Source of the DNA: Paenibacillus sp. sptzw28
Lineage (GTDB): Bacteria > Bacillota > Bacilli > Paenibacillales > Paenibacillaceae
Direction: 5' to 3'
DNA length: 64,000 bases
Assembly (NCBI RefSeq): GCF_019550795.1
Contig: NZ_CP080545.1
Coordinates: 4,188,001-4,252,000, forward strand
Position 1 is the stretch's first letter; each line of letters opens with the position of its first letter. The translations under genes were made by a program, and so were the position numbers. Below the pieces are notes generated by a model. That model worked only from the letters and a program-made list of their open reading frames with translations, did not search any database and was not told the origin of the DNA. Positions 1-8,890 of this stretch are shown here, piece by piece.

Positions 1-103
1 TCTGCGCCGGGGAAAACTGCGGCATGCTGCAAATGGACAGCTTGCTCCTAAAAAGGTATTATTATCACGTATCGTTTTCGTCAACCGGGAGGGTTCTGTA
101 CTT

Positions 104-400
104 ATGAAACAAGTCATTGCGCGGTTTATCGCAGTTTTATTGCTCGTTATCCCCGGACTCGGGGCCACATATGGTTTTTTGCTTATGAAGGACGCTGTCT
201 TTCATTATTTTGCATCTTTTGGCGATGAGAGTGCTTCGCGAAGCTTTGAGTGGTGGAGCTTTGCAGGAGGCATGCTGCTCTTCCTGCTGGGAGTGGGCTT
301 TATTGGGGGATGGACGTTTTTCCGGGATCGTAAACGGAATTATATCTCGCCGCGTTTCCGCGGTAAGCGGCAGCGGCCGCCGCGGCCGGGCGCCGGTTAA
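104..400 (+). CDS. yqzF: DUF2627 family membrane protein, YqzF-like
   Basis: Small integral membrane protein of 98 residues with two predicted membrane segments (about 7-29 and 47-68) and a basic, proline-rich tail. The first helix has the VIPGLGATYG pattern, and the second is followed by GGWTFFRDRKRN, both typical of the DUF2627/YqzF family of Bacillota. A GGGAGG ribosome site lies about 10 bases before the ATG. In B. subtilis yqzF lies in the same neighbourhood as spo0A, which fits. The function is unknown. Family assignment is from recalled sequence style, not a search. Confidence 0.8.
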   Translation: MKQVIARFIAVLLLVIPGLGATYGFLLMKDAVFHYFASFGDESASRSFEWWSFAGGMLLFLLGVGFIGGWTFFRDRKRNYISPRFRGKRQRPPRPGAG

Positions 401-413
401 ATTTAAGACGCAG

Positions 414-459
414 CAAAAAAATGGGGACGATTTTCCTTGAGAAAATCGCCCCCGTTTTT
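414..459. terminator. Bidirectional terminator between yqzF and the clpP paralogue
   Basis: A 12-13 base stem (GGGGACGATTTTC pairing with GAAAATCGCCCC, one mismatch) is flanked by an A-run on the left and a T-run on the right, so it can end transcription from both convergent genes. Confidence 0.8.
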
Positions 460-534
460 CGTATACATCTTTGTTACTCTCTGCGAAAGCCAAAGAACGG
501 CTCCAGCTTCTGCTTGTTCCCAAAACTTGATGTC

Positions 535-1143
535 TTACTTAAAATGCGGTTGCTGTAGCCCAGCCAAGCCTCCGATAATATTATCGACCAGCCCGTAAGA
601 CTTTGCTTCCTCCGGGTTCATAAACCGGTCCCGGTCGGAGTCTTTTTCAATTTGCTCAATCGGCTGCCCCGTGTGATGCGCTAGAACTCCGTTTATTTTC
701 TCGCGGGTTTTTAAAATCCAGCTTGCGTGTATTTGAATATCCGACGCCTGGCCCCGGGCTCCCCCCAGCGGCTGATGAATCATGATCTCGCTATTAGGCA
801 AAGCCAGCCTCTTTCCTTTGGCTCCTCCGGCAAGCAAAACCGCCCCGAAGCTTGCCGCGAAGCCTGTGCAAATCGTGGATACGTCCGGTTTGATATACTG
901 CATTGTATCGTAAATGGCAAATCCGGCCGTTACCGAGCCGCCTGGACTGTTGATGTACAGCTGAATATCTTTCTCCGGATCATCCGCCGCAAGAAACAGA
1001 AGCTGTGCAACGATAGAATTTGCCATATTGTCTTCCACTTCGCCGCTTACCATTATAATGCGGTCTTTGAGCAAGCGCGAGTAAATGTCATAGCTGCGCT
1101 CTCCGCGGTTCGTCTGCTCTATAACATAAGGGGTGAGATTCAT
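535..1143 (-). CDS. ClpP-type serine protease, probable second paralogue
   Basis: Proteolytic subunit of a Clp protease, expected to form a tetradecameric barrel that degrades proteins fed by a Clp ATPase in the cytoplasm. With the ATG at 1143 the catalytic triad falls at Ser98 (GFAASFGA), His123 (MIHQPLGG) and Asp172 (DRDRF), the same numbers as B. subtilis ClpP. This start also has GGAGGG 10 bases upstream; a TTG two codons earlier is less likely. The region after the His motif ([16 protein letters not shown]) departs from the housekeeping type, and the gene follows an ECF sigma gene by 25 bases. It therefore looks like an accessory paralogue; whether a main clpP exists elsewhere cannot be seen here. 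Confidence 0.88.
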   Translation of the reverse strand: MNLTPYVIEQTNRGERSYDIYSRLLKDRIIMVSGEVEDNMANSIVAQLLFLAADDPEKDIQLYINSPGGSVTAGFAIYDTMQYIKPDVSTICTGFAASFGAVLLAGGAKGKRLALPNSEIMIHQPLGGARGQASDIQIHASWILKTREKINGVLAHHTGQPIEQIEKDSDRDRFMNPEEAKSYGLVDNIIGGLAGLQQPHFK

Positions 1144-1168
1144 CGGCAAATATCCCTCCGTTTTTGTA

Positions 1169-1909
1169 TTAAGCTGCCGCCATACTCCGATAAGCCATCG
1201 TCACGGAACCCGAGTCGGTCCTCATACGGACGCCGCCTTCAGCGTAACGCAATGCCGTTCCAATCGCATGGACCGGATCGATCTGACCATTCTGGGCCAT
1301 GGCAAGCGCGATTAAAGCATCAGGGTTCGTTTCCCGAATGGCAGCTGTATAAGCAAGCAGCAAATCATAGTCGATTATTTCGAGACTGAGTCCCTCTGCC
1401 AAGCCGTCGTCTTTAAGCTTTCCGATTGCAGCCCGGGCCCGGTGCAGCACCGCTTTTACCGCGCCTTCTTTCATATTGAGGGCTTTTGCTATCTCCACAC
1501 CTCTGAACTGAAAAACCTCCCGCAGCAAAAAAACCGTTCTTTGAAGCGGGGAAAGATGTTTGACCAATAGGCCAAGTGCATTTTCCAATTCAATGGAATC
1601 GACTTCAGCGAAGTATAACGCCGGTATGTTCCCTTCTAAGGCCCTTTTGGCTATTTGTTTTCGGCGTAACCGGTCCACCGCCAAATTTTTGGCGATGCGA
1701 AGCATATATGCTGTAGGGTTCGAGTGCGACTGCAATCCATTCATAACCGGCAGCGCACGCAAGCATGTCTCCTGAACAAGGTCCTCCGCATCCCAGGTGC
1801 TATTGGTGATAGAACGGCAGTACCGATAGAGAACGGACCTCAGACGCTCAAGCTCGGCCTGCTTCGTGTCCTTGTCGCTGACTTGCATAACAGATGGTTT
1901 ACTCAACAT
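1169..1909 (-). CDS. ECF-type RNA polymerase sigma factor
   Basis: Sigma-70 family factor of the extracytoplasmic-function type, 246 residues from the ATG at 1909. Region 2 contains [20 protein letters not shown] and region 4 contains [17 protein letters not shown] followed by a helix-turn-helix ([20 protein letters not shown]). About 75 residues follow region 4, longer than a minimal ECF factor, as in groups with a C-terminal regulatory extension. A start seven codons upstream is possible, but AGGAGGT lies 7 bases before the chosen ATG. No anti-sigma gene adjoins it. The ClpP paralogue lies just downstream in the same direction, so the two are probably co-transcribed. Confidence 0.85.
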   Translation of the reverse strand: MLSKPSVMQVSDKDTKQAELERLRSVLYRYCRSITNSTWDAEDLVQETCLRALPVMNGLQSHSNPTAYMLRIAKNLAVDRLRRKQIAKRALEGNIPALYFAEVDSIELENALGLLVKHLSPLQRTVFLLREVFQFRGVEIAKALNMKEGAVKAVLHRARAAIGKLKDDGLAEGLSLEIIDYDLLLAYTAAIRETNPDALIALAMAQNGQIDPVHAIGTALRYAEGGVRMRTDSGSVTMAYRSMAAA

Positions 1910-2003
1910 TCGCCACACCTCCTTCCTCATTCTATCGCTGCACCTTGTAAACGAATTAATGGCAGCAAAGGATACGCCAACGCCATAAAAATTTATCAGA
2001 TAT

Positions 2004-2480
2004 CTAATCGGTTGTAATGTTTTTTAATTCTATCCCGCTTGAAACCGATTGGTCGAGCTTCTGCAGCATATAACCGATCCCCCGGCAGCCGATGAGCGGA
2101 TATTCTATCTTTATATCCGGGCTGACAAAAATTTGCGGGATAATACTCGTGAATTTCTTACCTCCAAGCACTACGATTTCCTGAATGTCTGTTAATTGCT
2201 TATCCTCCGCCTGCAGTCGAAGCTCGGCTAGCGGTATAATTTGGCTGCTGTTAGAGCCGAACGCTGCATTGTAATTATCCGGGACCGTGTCGCCGGGCAA
2301 TAGAAACCCATATTTAGCTGAGAGTATTACCCATTTTTCGAAAAACATATTGGCATAATACTGGCATTTCTTGTGTAAAGTTCCTGTATATACGATTTGG
2401 GCTTCATAGGGACCTGATGCTTCGGGATTACTGTCCCAAATTTTTTTGACTCCGCAAGGAATGATGCATAATCTGTTCAT
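2004..2480 (-). CDS. DUF6884-like protein of unknown function
   Basis: A 158-residue protein that opens with RLCIIPCGVKKIW and carries YTGTLHKKCQYYA followed by WVILSAKYGFL. That layout (Cys-x-x-Lys-Lys near the N-terminus, then an xxLSAKxG motif) resembles the DUF6884 family, whose members occur on chromosomes and mobile elements; the biochemical role is not established. The gene is not part of the conserved block in B. subtilis and looks more AT-rich than its neighbours, which may point to later acquisition. AAGGAG lies about 12 bases before the ATG. Confidence 0.65.
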   Translation of the reverse strand: MNRLCIIPCGVKKIWDSNPEASGPYEAQIVYTGTLHKKCQYYANMFFEKWVILSAKYGFLLPGDTVPDNYNAAFGSNSSQIIPLAELRLQAEDKQLTDIQEIVVLGGKKFTSIIPQIFVSPDIKIEYPLIGCRGIGYMLQKLDQSVSSGIELKNITTD

Positions 2481-2510
2481 GTTTGCAGGAGACTCCTTTG
2501 TAAAATGAAA

Positions 2511-2551
2511 TACCCCTGTTCATAGCTGTAAACAGCCAATGAACAGGGGAT
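2511..2551 (-). terminator. Terminator of spo0A
   Basis: An 11-base perfect stem (CCCCTGTTCAT / ATGAACAGGGG) with a 15-base loop, followed on the minus strand by a T-rich stretch, between the spo0A stop codon and the next gene. Confidence 0.8.
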
Positions 2552-2609
2552 TTTATGGTTAGGCAACATACAGTCAAAGCTTGTGCGTTACTTATCACTT
2601 ATCTTCCTT

Positions 2610-3428
2610 TCAAGAAACCTTATGTTCGATCCGCAGTTTATCCGCGACCATTGCGATAAACTCGCTATTGGTCGGTTTCGACTTGCTGATGTTGATCGTG
2701 TAGCCGAACAGATGGCTGATACTGTCGATGTTTCCGCGCGTCCATGCGACCTCTATCGCGTGGCGGATAGCCCGTTCGACGCGGGAAGGTGTAGTCTTGA
2801 ACTTCTCGGCAATTGCCGGATAAAGAGTCTTCGTAATCGCTCCCAAAATTTCAATGTTATTATAAACCATCGTAATTGCCTCGCGCAAATATTGGTAGCC
2901 CTTAATATGCGCGGGAACACCGATTTCATGAATGATGCTTGTAATATTTGCGTCTAAATTTTTACCGCCTTTTGCAATCGGCACGACATTCGATTTTATA
3001 ACAGAAGACCCTGAATACGATGAGGAAGAGGATGAAACAACTGTCGAGTTACCTACAAGCTGACGAATGCGGTTAGCCAGAATCTCCATGTCGAATGGTT
3101 TGAGTATGTAGTAGGAAGCTCCGAGCTGCACCGCTTTCTGCGTAATGTTTTCTTGGCCGAAGGCAGTAAGCATTATAATTTTGGGCATTGAAGGAAGGTT
3201 CATTTCACGCAACCTCTCCAATACGCCAAGTCCGTCAAGATGAGGCATTATAATGTCCAGAATGAGTACATCGGGCATATCGCGTGATTCTTCTAATAAG
3301 CGAAGCACTTCTTCTCCATTGTAGGCAACACCGGTTACAGCCATATCGTTTTGTTCGGAAATATACTCCGATAACAGATTCGTAAATTCCCGGTTGTCGT
3401 CCGCCAACAAAACTTCGATTTTTTGCAA
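2610..3428 (-). CDS. spo0A: Sporulation master response regulator Spo0A
   Basis: Phosphorelay-activated transcription factor that commits the cell to sporulation. The receiver domain (about 1-125) has the acidic pair Asp10/Asp11, phosphoacceptor Asp58 (LILDIIMP), Thr88 (MLTAFG) and Lys110 (YILKPFD). A Ser-rich hinge at about 131-142 leads to the Spo0A C-terminal domain with the recognition helix [18 protein letters not shown]. Length is 272 residues, normal for the family. The start is TTG, 8 bases after a strong AAGGAGG. spoIVB lies upstream as in B. subtilis. Three 0A boxes in the upstream region suggest autoregulation. Confidence 0.98.
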   Translation of the reverse strand: MQKIEVLLADDNREFTNLLSEYISEQNDMAVTGVAYNGEEVLRLLEESRDMPDVLILDIIMPHLDGLGVLERLREMNLPSMPKIIMLTAFGQENITQKAVQLGASYYILKPFDMEILANRIRQLVGNSTVVSSSSSSYSGSSVIKSNVVPIAKGGKNLDANITSIIHEIGVPAHIKGYQYLREAITMVYNNIEILGAITKTLYPAIAEKFKTTPSRVERAIRHAIEVAWTRGNIDSISHLFGYTINISKSKPTNSEFIAMVADKLRIEHKVS

Positions 3429-3504
3429 AGTATAATCCTCCTTAGACTAAAATCCGATATTCGTCTTCAGTGCTTATGTCTGCCTTTAACCTGTCTGATT
3501 AATG

Positions 3505-3530
3505 TTTTCGACATCAGAAATGAAATTCCT
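3505..3530 (-). promoter_or_regulatory. Candidate sigma-H promoter of spo0A
   Basis: On the minus strand AGGAATT (positions 3530-3524) is followed after about 14 bases by CGAAAA. This matches the sigma-H pattern (AGGAWWT, then GAAT) with a weak -10. The -10 overlaps a perfect 0A box. In B. subtilis the sporulation promoter of spo0A is sigma-H dependent; the assignment here is inference. Confidence 0.5.
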
Positions 3531-3624
3531 TCTGTCGAATAATATTTTTCTTTATTTTTATTTCGCTTTGTTTTATAATTGATAATTTGCAACAACAATC
3601 CTCAATTTTCGAATTAATTCGACA
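3507..3624. promoter_or_regulatory. Three Spo0A binding boxes
   Basis: Perfect 0A boxes (TGTCGAA or its complement TTCGACA) occur at 3507-3513 (minus), 3533-3539 (plus) and 3618-3624 (minus) within the AT-rich spo0A upstream region. The first two form an inverted pair around the candidate promoter. Confidence 0.75.
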
Positions 3625-3650
3625 AGCTTTTTTTAAAGGACATTGATATC

Positions 3651-3686
3651 AAAGAAAAATCCTAAGGAGGCTTACGCCGCCTTAAG
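3651..3686 (-). terminator. Terminator overlapping the spoIVB stop codon
   Basis: The hairpin CTTAAGGCGGC / GCCTCCTTAG (minus strand, one mismatch and one bulge) contains the TAA stop of spoIVB in its loop and is followed by ATTTTTCTTT. Confidence 0.7.
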
Positions 3687-5006
3687 ATTTGTGCTTGCAG
3701 GCTTTAAGAGTATCCCTGCGTCCTGCAGCATCCATTCGATAAAGCAGCCGTAGCCGGAACTCGGATCATTCACGAAAACGTGAGTTACAGCCCCGACAAG
3801 CTTGCCGTTCTGAATGATCGGGCTTCCCGACATCCCTTGAACGATCCCGCCGGTCTTTTGTAATAATCGCGAATCGGTTATTTTGATAACCATTCCTTTC
3901 GTTGCCGGGGAAGACTGATGAGCAACATGGACAATCTGGACATCAAACCGCTCCACCTTCTGGCCATTGACAACTGTCAGCAGCTGGGCGGGACCTTCTT
4001 TGACTTCCTCCGCGAAAGCTACGGGGACCGGTTTTTCATTATAGCTGTGCGAGGGGAGTTCCTTCATCTTACCGAAAATTCCGAATGGTGTGTTCCGCTC
4101 AATATTGCCGAGCACTTTACTTTCCTTGATGAAGTTCGCTCTTTTCTCACCCGGCTCGCCGCTTTGGCTTTTATTGATGGAGGTCACGTTGGACTGCAGG
4201 ATTTGGCCTTCACCGACTTCAATAGGCGTTTGTGTGTCCATGTCCGTTATGACATGGCCCAATGCGCCGTAAACCCCTTGGTCGGGCGCGAAGAAAGTTA
4301 ATGTACCGACACCGGCCGCCGAATCGCGGATGTACAATCCAAGCCGCCAAGCGCGGTCCTCGGAATCAAACACAGGCGAAAGCTTCGTCTGGAAATGATG
4401 GGTACCCCGCTTAACCGATAATTGAAGCGGCTGCTTCGACCGTCCGGCTTCTTCAGCCATTTCGGCCACTTTATGAACATCATTCACATACTTGCCGTTA
4501 ATACGAACAATTAAATCGCCTAACTGTAAATTAGCGGCTTCACCTGGAGATAATTTGGTACCTTTAGCATTGACCACCTGATGATGGCCAACGACCATGA
4601 TTCCCGCTGATTTCACTTTGACGCCAATTGTTTGTCCGCCCGGTATAACCTTCAAATCCGGGATAACATTGACCCTGACTGTTTTGAATGGAATTTTGCC
4701 GAATAATTTCAATTGCATTGTGGTCTCGCCGCTGTGCCTGGATTCGATCGACAACGGTTTATTCAAGTTAATTGAAAACGATCGGGCGGCTGATCCGTTA
4801 ATTCGAAGCATTTGCGGATCGAACGTCACCTGTGCATGCACTGGCATGCCGTAATCCAATTGCTTCAACTGGCCTGAGAACAAACGAAGTTCGTTCGGGA
4901 AGGCGGCGAAATGTTGAAAGGGGGAGGAAAGACCGAGCATGCAAACGATGATCACGAGAAAAAGACCAAGCCACCGCTTCCGCTGATTGGCATTCAATGA
5001 CTTCAC
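3672..5006 (-). CDS. spoIVB: SpoIVB serine peptidase, sigma-K checkpoint signal
   Basis: Secreted from the forespore into the intermembrane space, where it cleaves SpoIVFA and so triggers pro-sigma-K processing. The 444-residue product has an N-terminal membrane anchor (about 12-30), a PDZ domain near 120-215 (GIMVVGHHQV, LQLGDLIVRINGK) and a C-terminal peptidase domain with GALGHVITD supplying the likely catalytic His and Asp and GMSGSPII the Ser (about residue 395). The start is GTG with a modest GGGAG site. It precedes spo0A, as in other spore formers. Confidence 0.96.
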   Translation of the reverse strand: MKSLNANQRKRWLGLFLVIIVCMLGLSSPFQHFAAFPNELRLFSGQLKQLDYGMPVHAQVTFDPQMLRINGSAARSFSINLNKPLSIESRHSGETTMQLKLFGKIPFKTVRVNVIPDLKVIPGGQTIGVKVKSAGIMVVGHHQVVNAKGTKLSPGEAANLQLGDLIVRINGKYVNDVHKVAEMAEEAGRSKQPLQLSVKRGTHHFQTKLSPVFDSEDRAWRLGLYIRDSAAGVGTLTFFAPDQGVYGALGHVITDMDTQTPIEVGEGQILQSNVTSINKSQSGEPGEKRANFIKESKVLGNIERNTPFGIFGKMKELPSHSYNEKPVPVAFAEEVKEGPAQLLTVVNGQKVERFDVQIVHVAHQSSPATKGMVIKITDSRLLQKTGGIVQGMSGSPIIQNGKLVGAVTHVFVNDPSSGYGCFIEWMLQDAGILLKPASTNLKAA

Positions 5007-5119
5007 GCTCCCTGCTGCTAAATCGCTTGACGAGAAAGGTGTTCGCCATTTGCGTACCTTTAAGGTATCCCTGCCCCTAATGTTTTATGTCGCCAAAAAC
5101 ATTCCCTGAATGCCTTCCA

Positions 5120-6820
5120 TTACGCCCCCTTTTGTTTATATGCCAAGTCAAGCATTTCTTGTGCGTGATGCCGGGTCTTCTCCGTTACCTCGACACCGCC
5201 AAGCATTCTGGCAAGTTCTTCAATTCGCGGCCCCTGTGTCAATTCAGTCACCATTGTGGACGTTCTTTCGGAGACAATCTGCTTCCGGATTTCATAATGA
5301 TGATCCGCCATACAGGCAACCTGCGGTAAATGCGTTATCGAGAATACCTGGCATTGCTGTGATAATCTTGACAGTTTCTCCGCAATGGCTTGAGCGGCCC
5401 GTCCGCTCACCCCGGTATCAACTTCGTCGAAAATAAGTACGGGCACCTGGTCGATTGAAGCGAATATCGTCTTCAGCGCCAGCATGATGCGGGACATTTC
5501 ACCACCGGAGGCGATTTTACTCAAAGGTTTCAGCGGCTCTCCAGGATTGGGAGCAATAAGAAACGCTGCTTCATCAATTCCATGCGCAAGGAGCCGGTAA
5601 GAGTCCCCGTCGGACTGCTGCCCAAGCTCTACGCGGAAGGTCGTGCGTTCCATCTGCAGCTGCCGCAATTCGCTCTCGATTGCGATGGCAAGCCTGTCTC
5701 CTGCATCCCGGCGAAGCTGAGACAATGATTTCCCCAGCCTTGTGGCTTCAGCCTGAAGACGGTGAAGTTCATCCCTCAGCCTTCCGATATGCTCGTCGCG
5801 GTTTTCAATTTTATCGGCTTCCGACTGAATGTTGCCCAAATAGGTTAGAATATCAGGGATGGTTTCCCCGTATTTGCGCTTGAGGCTGTGTATTAAATCA
5901 AGCCGGTCATCAATGATCGTTAGCCGCTCCGGATCCGATTCAATACCGTCCCGGTAATCCCTTAATTGAAATACGGCATCCTCCAGCTGATAAAACGCAG
6001 ACTGAAGCTGTTCCAGCATTGGGCCGACAAGTGCTTGGTCGTAATCGCGAATGTCTTCAATCCGGGTTATGGCACGGCTGATCGTATCCAATCCTTTGCC
6101 GCCATACAGAAGCGTGTAGGCTTCCGACGCCGAATCCTTACGTTTCACCGCATACATTAGTTTCTGCTTCTCTTCGGAAAGCGATTCATCTTCACCCGGC
6201 TTCAGGTGAGCGGATATAATTTCCTCGATCTGGAATCGATAAAGATCAAGCATCTGCATATTTTGCCTGGATGTATCCTCAAGCTCCTTCAGCTGCGCCC
6301 GCACCTTCTCATACTGCTGGAATGCAGTGCGATATTGATTCAGCATTCTGGTCACTTTCTCACCAGCGTATGAGTCGAGCCATTCCAAATGTTTTTCAGT
6401 ACGGAGCAGGGACTGGTGCTCGTGCTGTCCATGTATATTCACAAGACACTCGCCCGCTTCGCGAAGCATTGTCATCGTAACGATGTGCCCGTTCACTCTG
6501 CTCACGCTTTTCCCTTGAGAGGAAAGTTCGCGTCGTATGACCAGACATTCATCAGGCGAAGCATGTATTCCAAAGTCTTCCAGTATTCTCCAGACCGGAT
6601 GAATCGAAGGCAGTTCGAACATCGCTTCAATTTCGGCTTTATCGCAGCCATAGCGAACCATGTCGGAAGATCCTCTCCCGCCCACAACCAGACTAAGCGC
6701 ATCAATCAATATGGATTTGCCTGCACCGGTTTCACCGGTTAATACATGAAATCCTTCGTGAAACCGTACTCTTACAGATTCGATAACAGCCAAATTGCGT
6801 ATCGACAACTCGCGAAGCAT
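5120..6820 (-). CDS. recN: DNA repair protein RecN
   Basis: SMC-like ATPase that acts early in double-strand break repair. The N-terminal part has MLRELSIRNLAVIE and Walker A GETGAGKS. A long coiled-coil middle (about 160-370) follows, then the ABC signature ASGGEMSRIMLALK and Walker B VLIFDEVDTGVSG. Length is 566 residues from the ATG at 6820, which has AAGGAGG 9 bases upstream; an in-frame TTG eight codons earlier lies before that ribosome site. argR lies immediately upstream in the same direction, the usual partner order. Confidence 0.97.
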   Translation of the reverse strand: MLRELSIRNLAVIESVRVRFHEGFHVLTGETGAGKSILIDALSLVVGGRGSSDMVRYGCDKAEIEAMFELPSIHPVWRILEDFGIHASPDECLVIRRELSSQGKSVSRVNGHIVTMTMLREAGECLVNIHGQHEHQSLLRTEKHLEWLDSYAGEKVTRMLNQYRTAFQQYEKVRAQLKELEDTSRQNMQMLDLYRFQIEEIISAHLKPGEDESLSEEKQKLMYAVKRKDSASEAYTLLYGGKGLDTISRAITRIEDIRDYDQALVGPMLEQLQSAFYQLEDAVFQLRDYRDGIESDPERLTIIDDRLDLIHSLKRKYGETIPDILTYLGNIQSEADKIENRDEHIGRLRDELHRLQAEATRLGKSLSQLRRDAGDRLAIAIESELRQLQMERTTFRVELGQQSDGDSYRLLAHGIDEAAFLIAPNPGEPLKPLSKIASGGEMSRIMLALKTIFASIDQVPVLIFDEVDTGVSGRAAQAIAEKLSRLSQQCQVFSITHLPQVACMADHHYEIRKQIVSERTSTMVTELTQGPRIEELARMLGGVEVTEKTRHHAQEMLDLAYKQKGA

Positions 6821-6883
6821 GAACGTTCTCCTCCTTCTTATCAACCGGGCAGAAACACCATCAGCGTAATCCTTGATTATCTT

Positions 6884-7333
6884 TTAATTCATCAAACCGA
6901 GAAGCCTGTCCGTAAGTTCTCCGCTTTGCGTCTTCGTCCGGCAAATAATGAGAATAGTATCATCACCGCAAATCGTGCCCATCACTTCGCTCCATTCCAT
7001 GTTGTCAATCATTGCGCCGATTGCATTGGCAGTGCCCGGCAAACATTTCATAACGACCAGATTATCCGTATAATCGATGTGGAGAAAGTGGTCCGCCAGT
7101 GTTCGTTTGAGCTTATGAATCGGGTTCATGCGCTGCTCCTGCGGCATCGAATATTTGTAGCGGCCGTCTTCTGCCGGTACTTTAATCAGCTGCAATTCCT
7201 TAATATCCCGCGATACGGTCGCTTGCGTCACCTGCAATCCGGCGGCGCGAAGCGCATCCACGAGCTCATCCTGCGTTTCAATCACGCTGCCGCTAATCAT
7301 TTCGCGTATTTTCATATGCCGTACGCTCTTCAT
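6884..7333 (-). CDS. argR: Arginine repressor ArgR/AhrC
   Basis: Arginine-responsive hexameric regulator of arginine synthesis and breakdown. The N-terminal winged helix carries QATVSRDIKELQLIKVP. The C-terminal oligomerisation and arginine-binding domain ends with GTICGDDTILIICR, the conserved GDDT signature. Length is 149 residues, normal. The ATG is preceded by GAGGGGG at 5-6 bases. recN is 64 bases downstream. Confidence 0.97.
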   Translation of the reverse strand: MKSVRHMKIREMISGSVIETQDELVDALRAAGLQVTQATVSRDIKELQLIKVPAEDGRYKYSMPQEQRMNPIHKLKRTLADHFLHIDYTDNLVVMKCLPGTANAIGAMIDNMEWSEVMGTICGDDTILIICRTKTQSGELTDRLLGLMN

Positions 7334-7353
7334 GTAATCCCCCTCGAAATTAT

Positions 7354-7812
7354 TTAGCCGAACCTGAATGTGATAGTTCTGATCGTTCTTTCCTTCTGGT
7401 CCACGAACAGGATGCCTTCGCTTTCGGGCATCAGCAATGCATATACAAGCAGGCGGTCACGGACTCCGCTGCCTGTCCAGTCAATCGGCATTCGGTCCCG
7501 CGCCGTCTTTACGATATAATGTTTGCCATCTTTCTCTGCTATTAAATCAATAAAGAGCCGGCTCTGCAAAATTTGCCCGTCCAAATCGATCGTGATCGGG
7601 ACCCGGTATTTGCCGTGAGTCACTTCATACCCCGCCTGTTCGAGAAACAGAACGTTCTCATCATCCTCGCGAACATCCTCAGCTTCGCTCAGAAGCAGCT
7701 TGGAATGCAGGCCTGGCGGCTCATGCAGCCAGCGGTAAAATACTCTATATAGCCAAAATACGATCAAGCTCCCAGCAATCAGCATAACGAACCAGTCACC
7801 GTATTTTCCCAC
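7354..7812 (-). CDS. Membrane-anchored protein of unknown function
   Basis: From the GTG at 7812 (AAGGGGG 7 bases upstream) the product has 152 residues: a short N-terminus, one membrane segment (about 9-26) and a soluble domain. The soluble part contains RLFIDLIAEKDGKHYIVKTAR, then a helix with GVRDRLLVYALLMP and a final strand. This loosely recalls the order of a PD-(D/E)xK nuclease core (Asp, a turn, then xxK), but the expected acidic residue before the Lys is Val, so it would be degenerate. Reading further upstream gives an unlikely Phe- and Lys-rich leader. It lies between tlyA and argR, where B. subtilis has no gene that I recall. Confidence 0.7.
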   Translation of the reverse strand: MGKYGDWFVMLIAGSLIVFWLYRVFYRWLHEPPGLHSKLLLSEAEDVREDDENVLFLEQAGYEVTHGKYRVPITIDLDGQILQSRLFIDLIAEKDGKHYIVKTARDRMPIDWTGSGVRDRLLVYALLMPESEGILFVDQKERTIRTITFRFG

Positions 7813-8033
7813 GAGAATCCCCCTTACGCTTACGCGGCGAATATTCAAGTTATTCGCGCTGCAGGGGAGTTTTTCCTTTTCGCAGAAACCGAACGCTTGT
7901 TTGGTTTTTTTCAGTTTACCAAAAAAGACGAAAAAAGCAAAGGGGAACAGCAATCCATTCCTATAAAAAAAGAAGCCCTTCATCCCGGCCTCGCCGAAAT
8001 GAAAGGCGCCAACGATGCATGCCGCTTCCTTGT

Positions 8034-8873
8034 TTAGAGCTTTTCTGACTGGTCTCTTGCAAACGTTTGACCGGCTTCCCGGACAAGCGCTTCGATTCGC
8101 GCCGCTTCAGGCATCATTCGTTCCGCTTCAGGCTGCCAGAGCCAGTAAGCGAGAAATTCGATGTTGCCCTCCCCACCGGTGATCGGAGAGAACGTTGCGT
8201 TTTGCAAGACGAACCCCTGCTCTGCCGCAAATGATAAAACCGTCCTAAGAACTTCTTTGTGCACGCCTGGTTCGCGAACGACTCCGGATTTACCGACCTT
8301 ATCCCGTCCCGCTTCAAACTGCGGTTTAATAAGCGCGACGACACCGGACCCCGGCTCGAGCAATGTACCAAGCGCAGGCAAAATAAGCTTCAGCGAAATA
8401 AATGAAACGTCAATCGTAGCAAAAGTCGGTTTCGGACCGTTCAAGTCGCCAGGCTGCATGAAACGGAAATTTGTTCTCTCCATTACCTGAACACGAGTGT
8501 CCTGCCGCAGCGACCAATCCAGCTGATTATACCCGACGTCGATGGCATATACGTATGAAGCCCCGTGCTGCAGCGCGCAATCTGTGAACCCGCCCGTCGA
8601 AGACCCGACATCAAGCATCACGATACCATCAAGCGAAAAGCCGAAATGACGAATCGCTTTCTCCAGCTTTAATCCACCCCGGCTGACGTAAGGATGAGGC
8701 GCGCCTTTTACCGTAATCGCCGATGTACGCGGAATTTTCGTCCCGCTTTTTTCGATTCGTTCTCCGTCGACAAGCACAAGTCCCGCCATGAGAGCCGCTT
8801 TAGCTTTCTCGCGGCTTTCGTAATAACCTTGCTCCACCAGCAATATATCAATTCTTTCTTTCGCGTTCGTCAT
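8034..8873 (-). CDS. tlyA: TlyA family rRNA 2'-O-methyltransferase/hemolysin-like protein
   Basis: An N-terminal S4 RNA-binding domain (ERIDILLVEQGYYESREKAK) is followed by an FtsJ-type SAM methyltransferase domain with the glycine-rich motif MLDVGSSTGGFTDCAL and AIDVGYNQLDW. Homologues methylate ribosomal RNA (established for Mycobacterium TlyA). Length is 279 residues. It follows dxs by 17 bases, as in B. subtilis (yqxC). Confidence 0.93.
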   Translation of the reverse strand: MTNAKERIDILLVEQGYYESREKAKAALMAGLVLVDGERIEKSGTKIPRTSAITVKGAPHPYVSRGGLKLEKAIRHFGFSLDGIVMLDVGSSTGGFTDCALQHGASYVYAIDVGYNQLDWSLRQDTRVQVMERTNFRFMQPGDLNGPKPTFATIDVSFISLKLILPALGTLLEPGSGVVALIKPQFEAGRDKVGKSGVVREPGVHKEVLRTVLSFAAEQGFVLQNATFSPITGGEGNIEFLAYWLWQPEAERMMPEAARIEALVREAGQTFARDQSEKL

Positions 8874-8890
8874 CCGTCTCTCCGTTCCTT

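Noticed and set aside
1..60. Possible divergent gene starting at the left edge (AGGAG then TTG or ATG on the minus strand)
   Set aside because: Only about 10 codons are visible, in two competing frames; cannot be supported.
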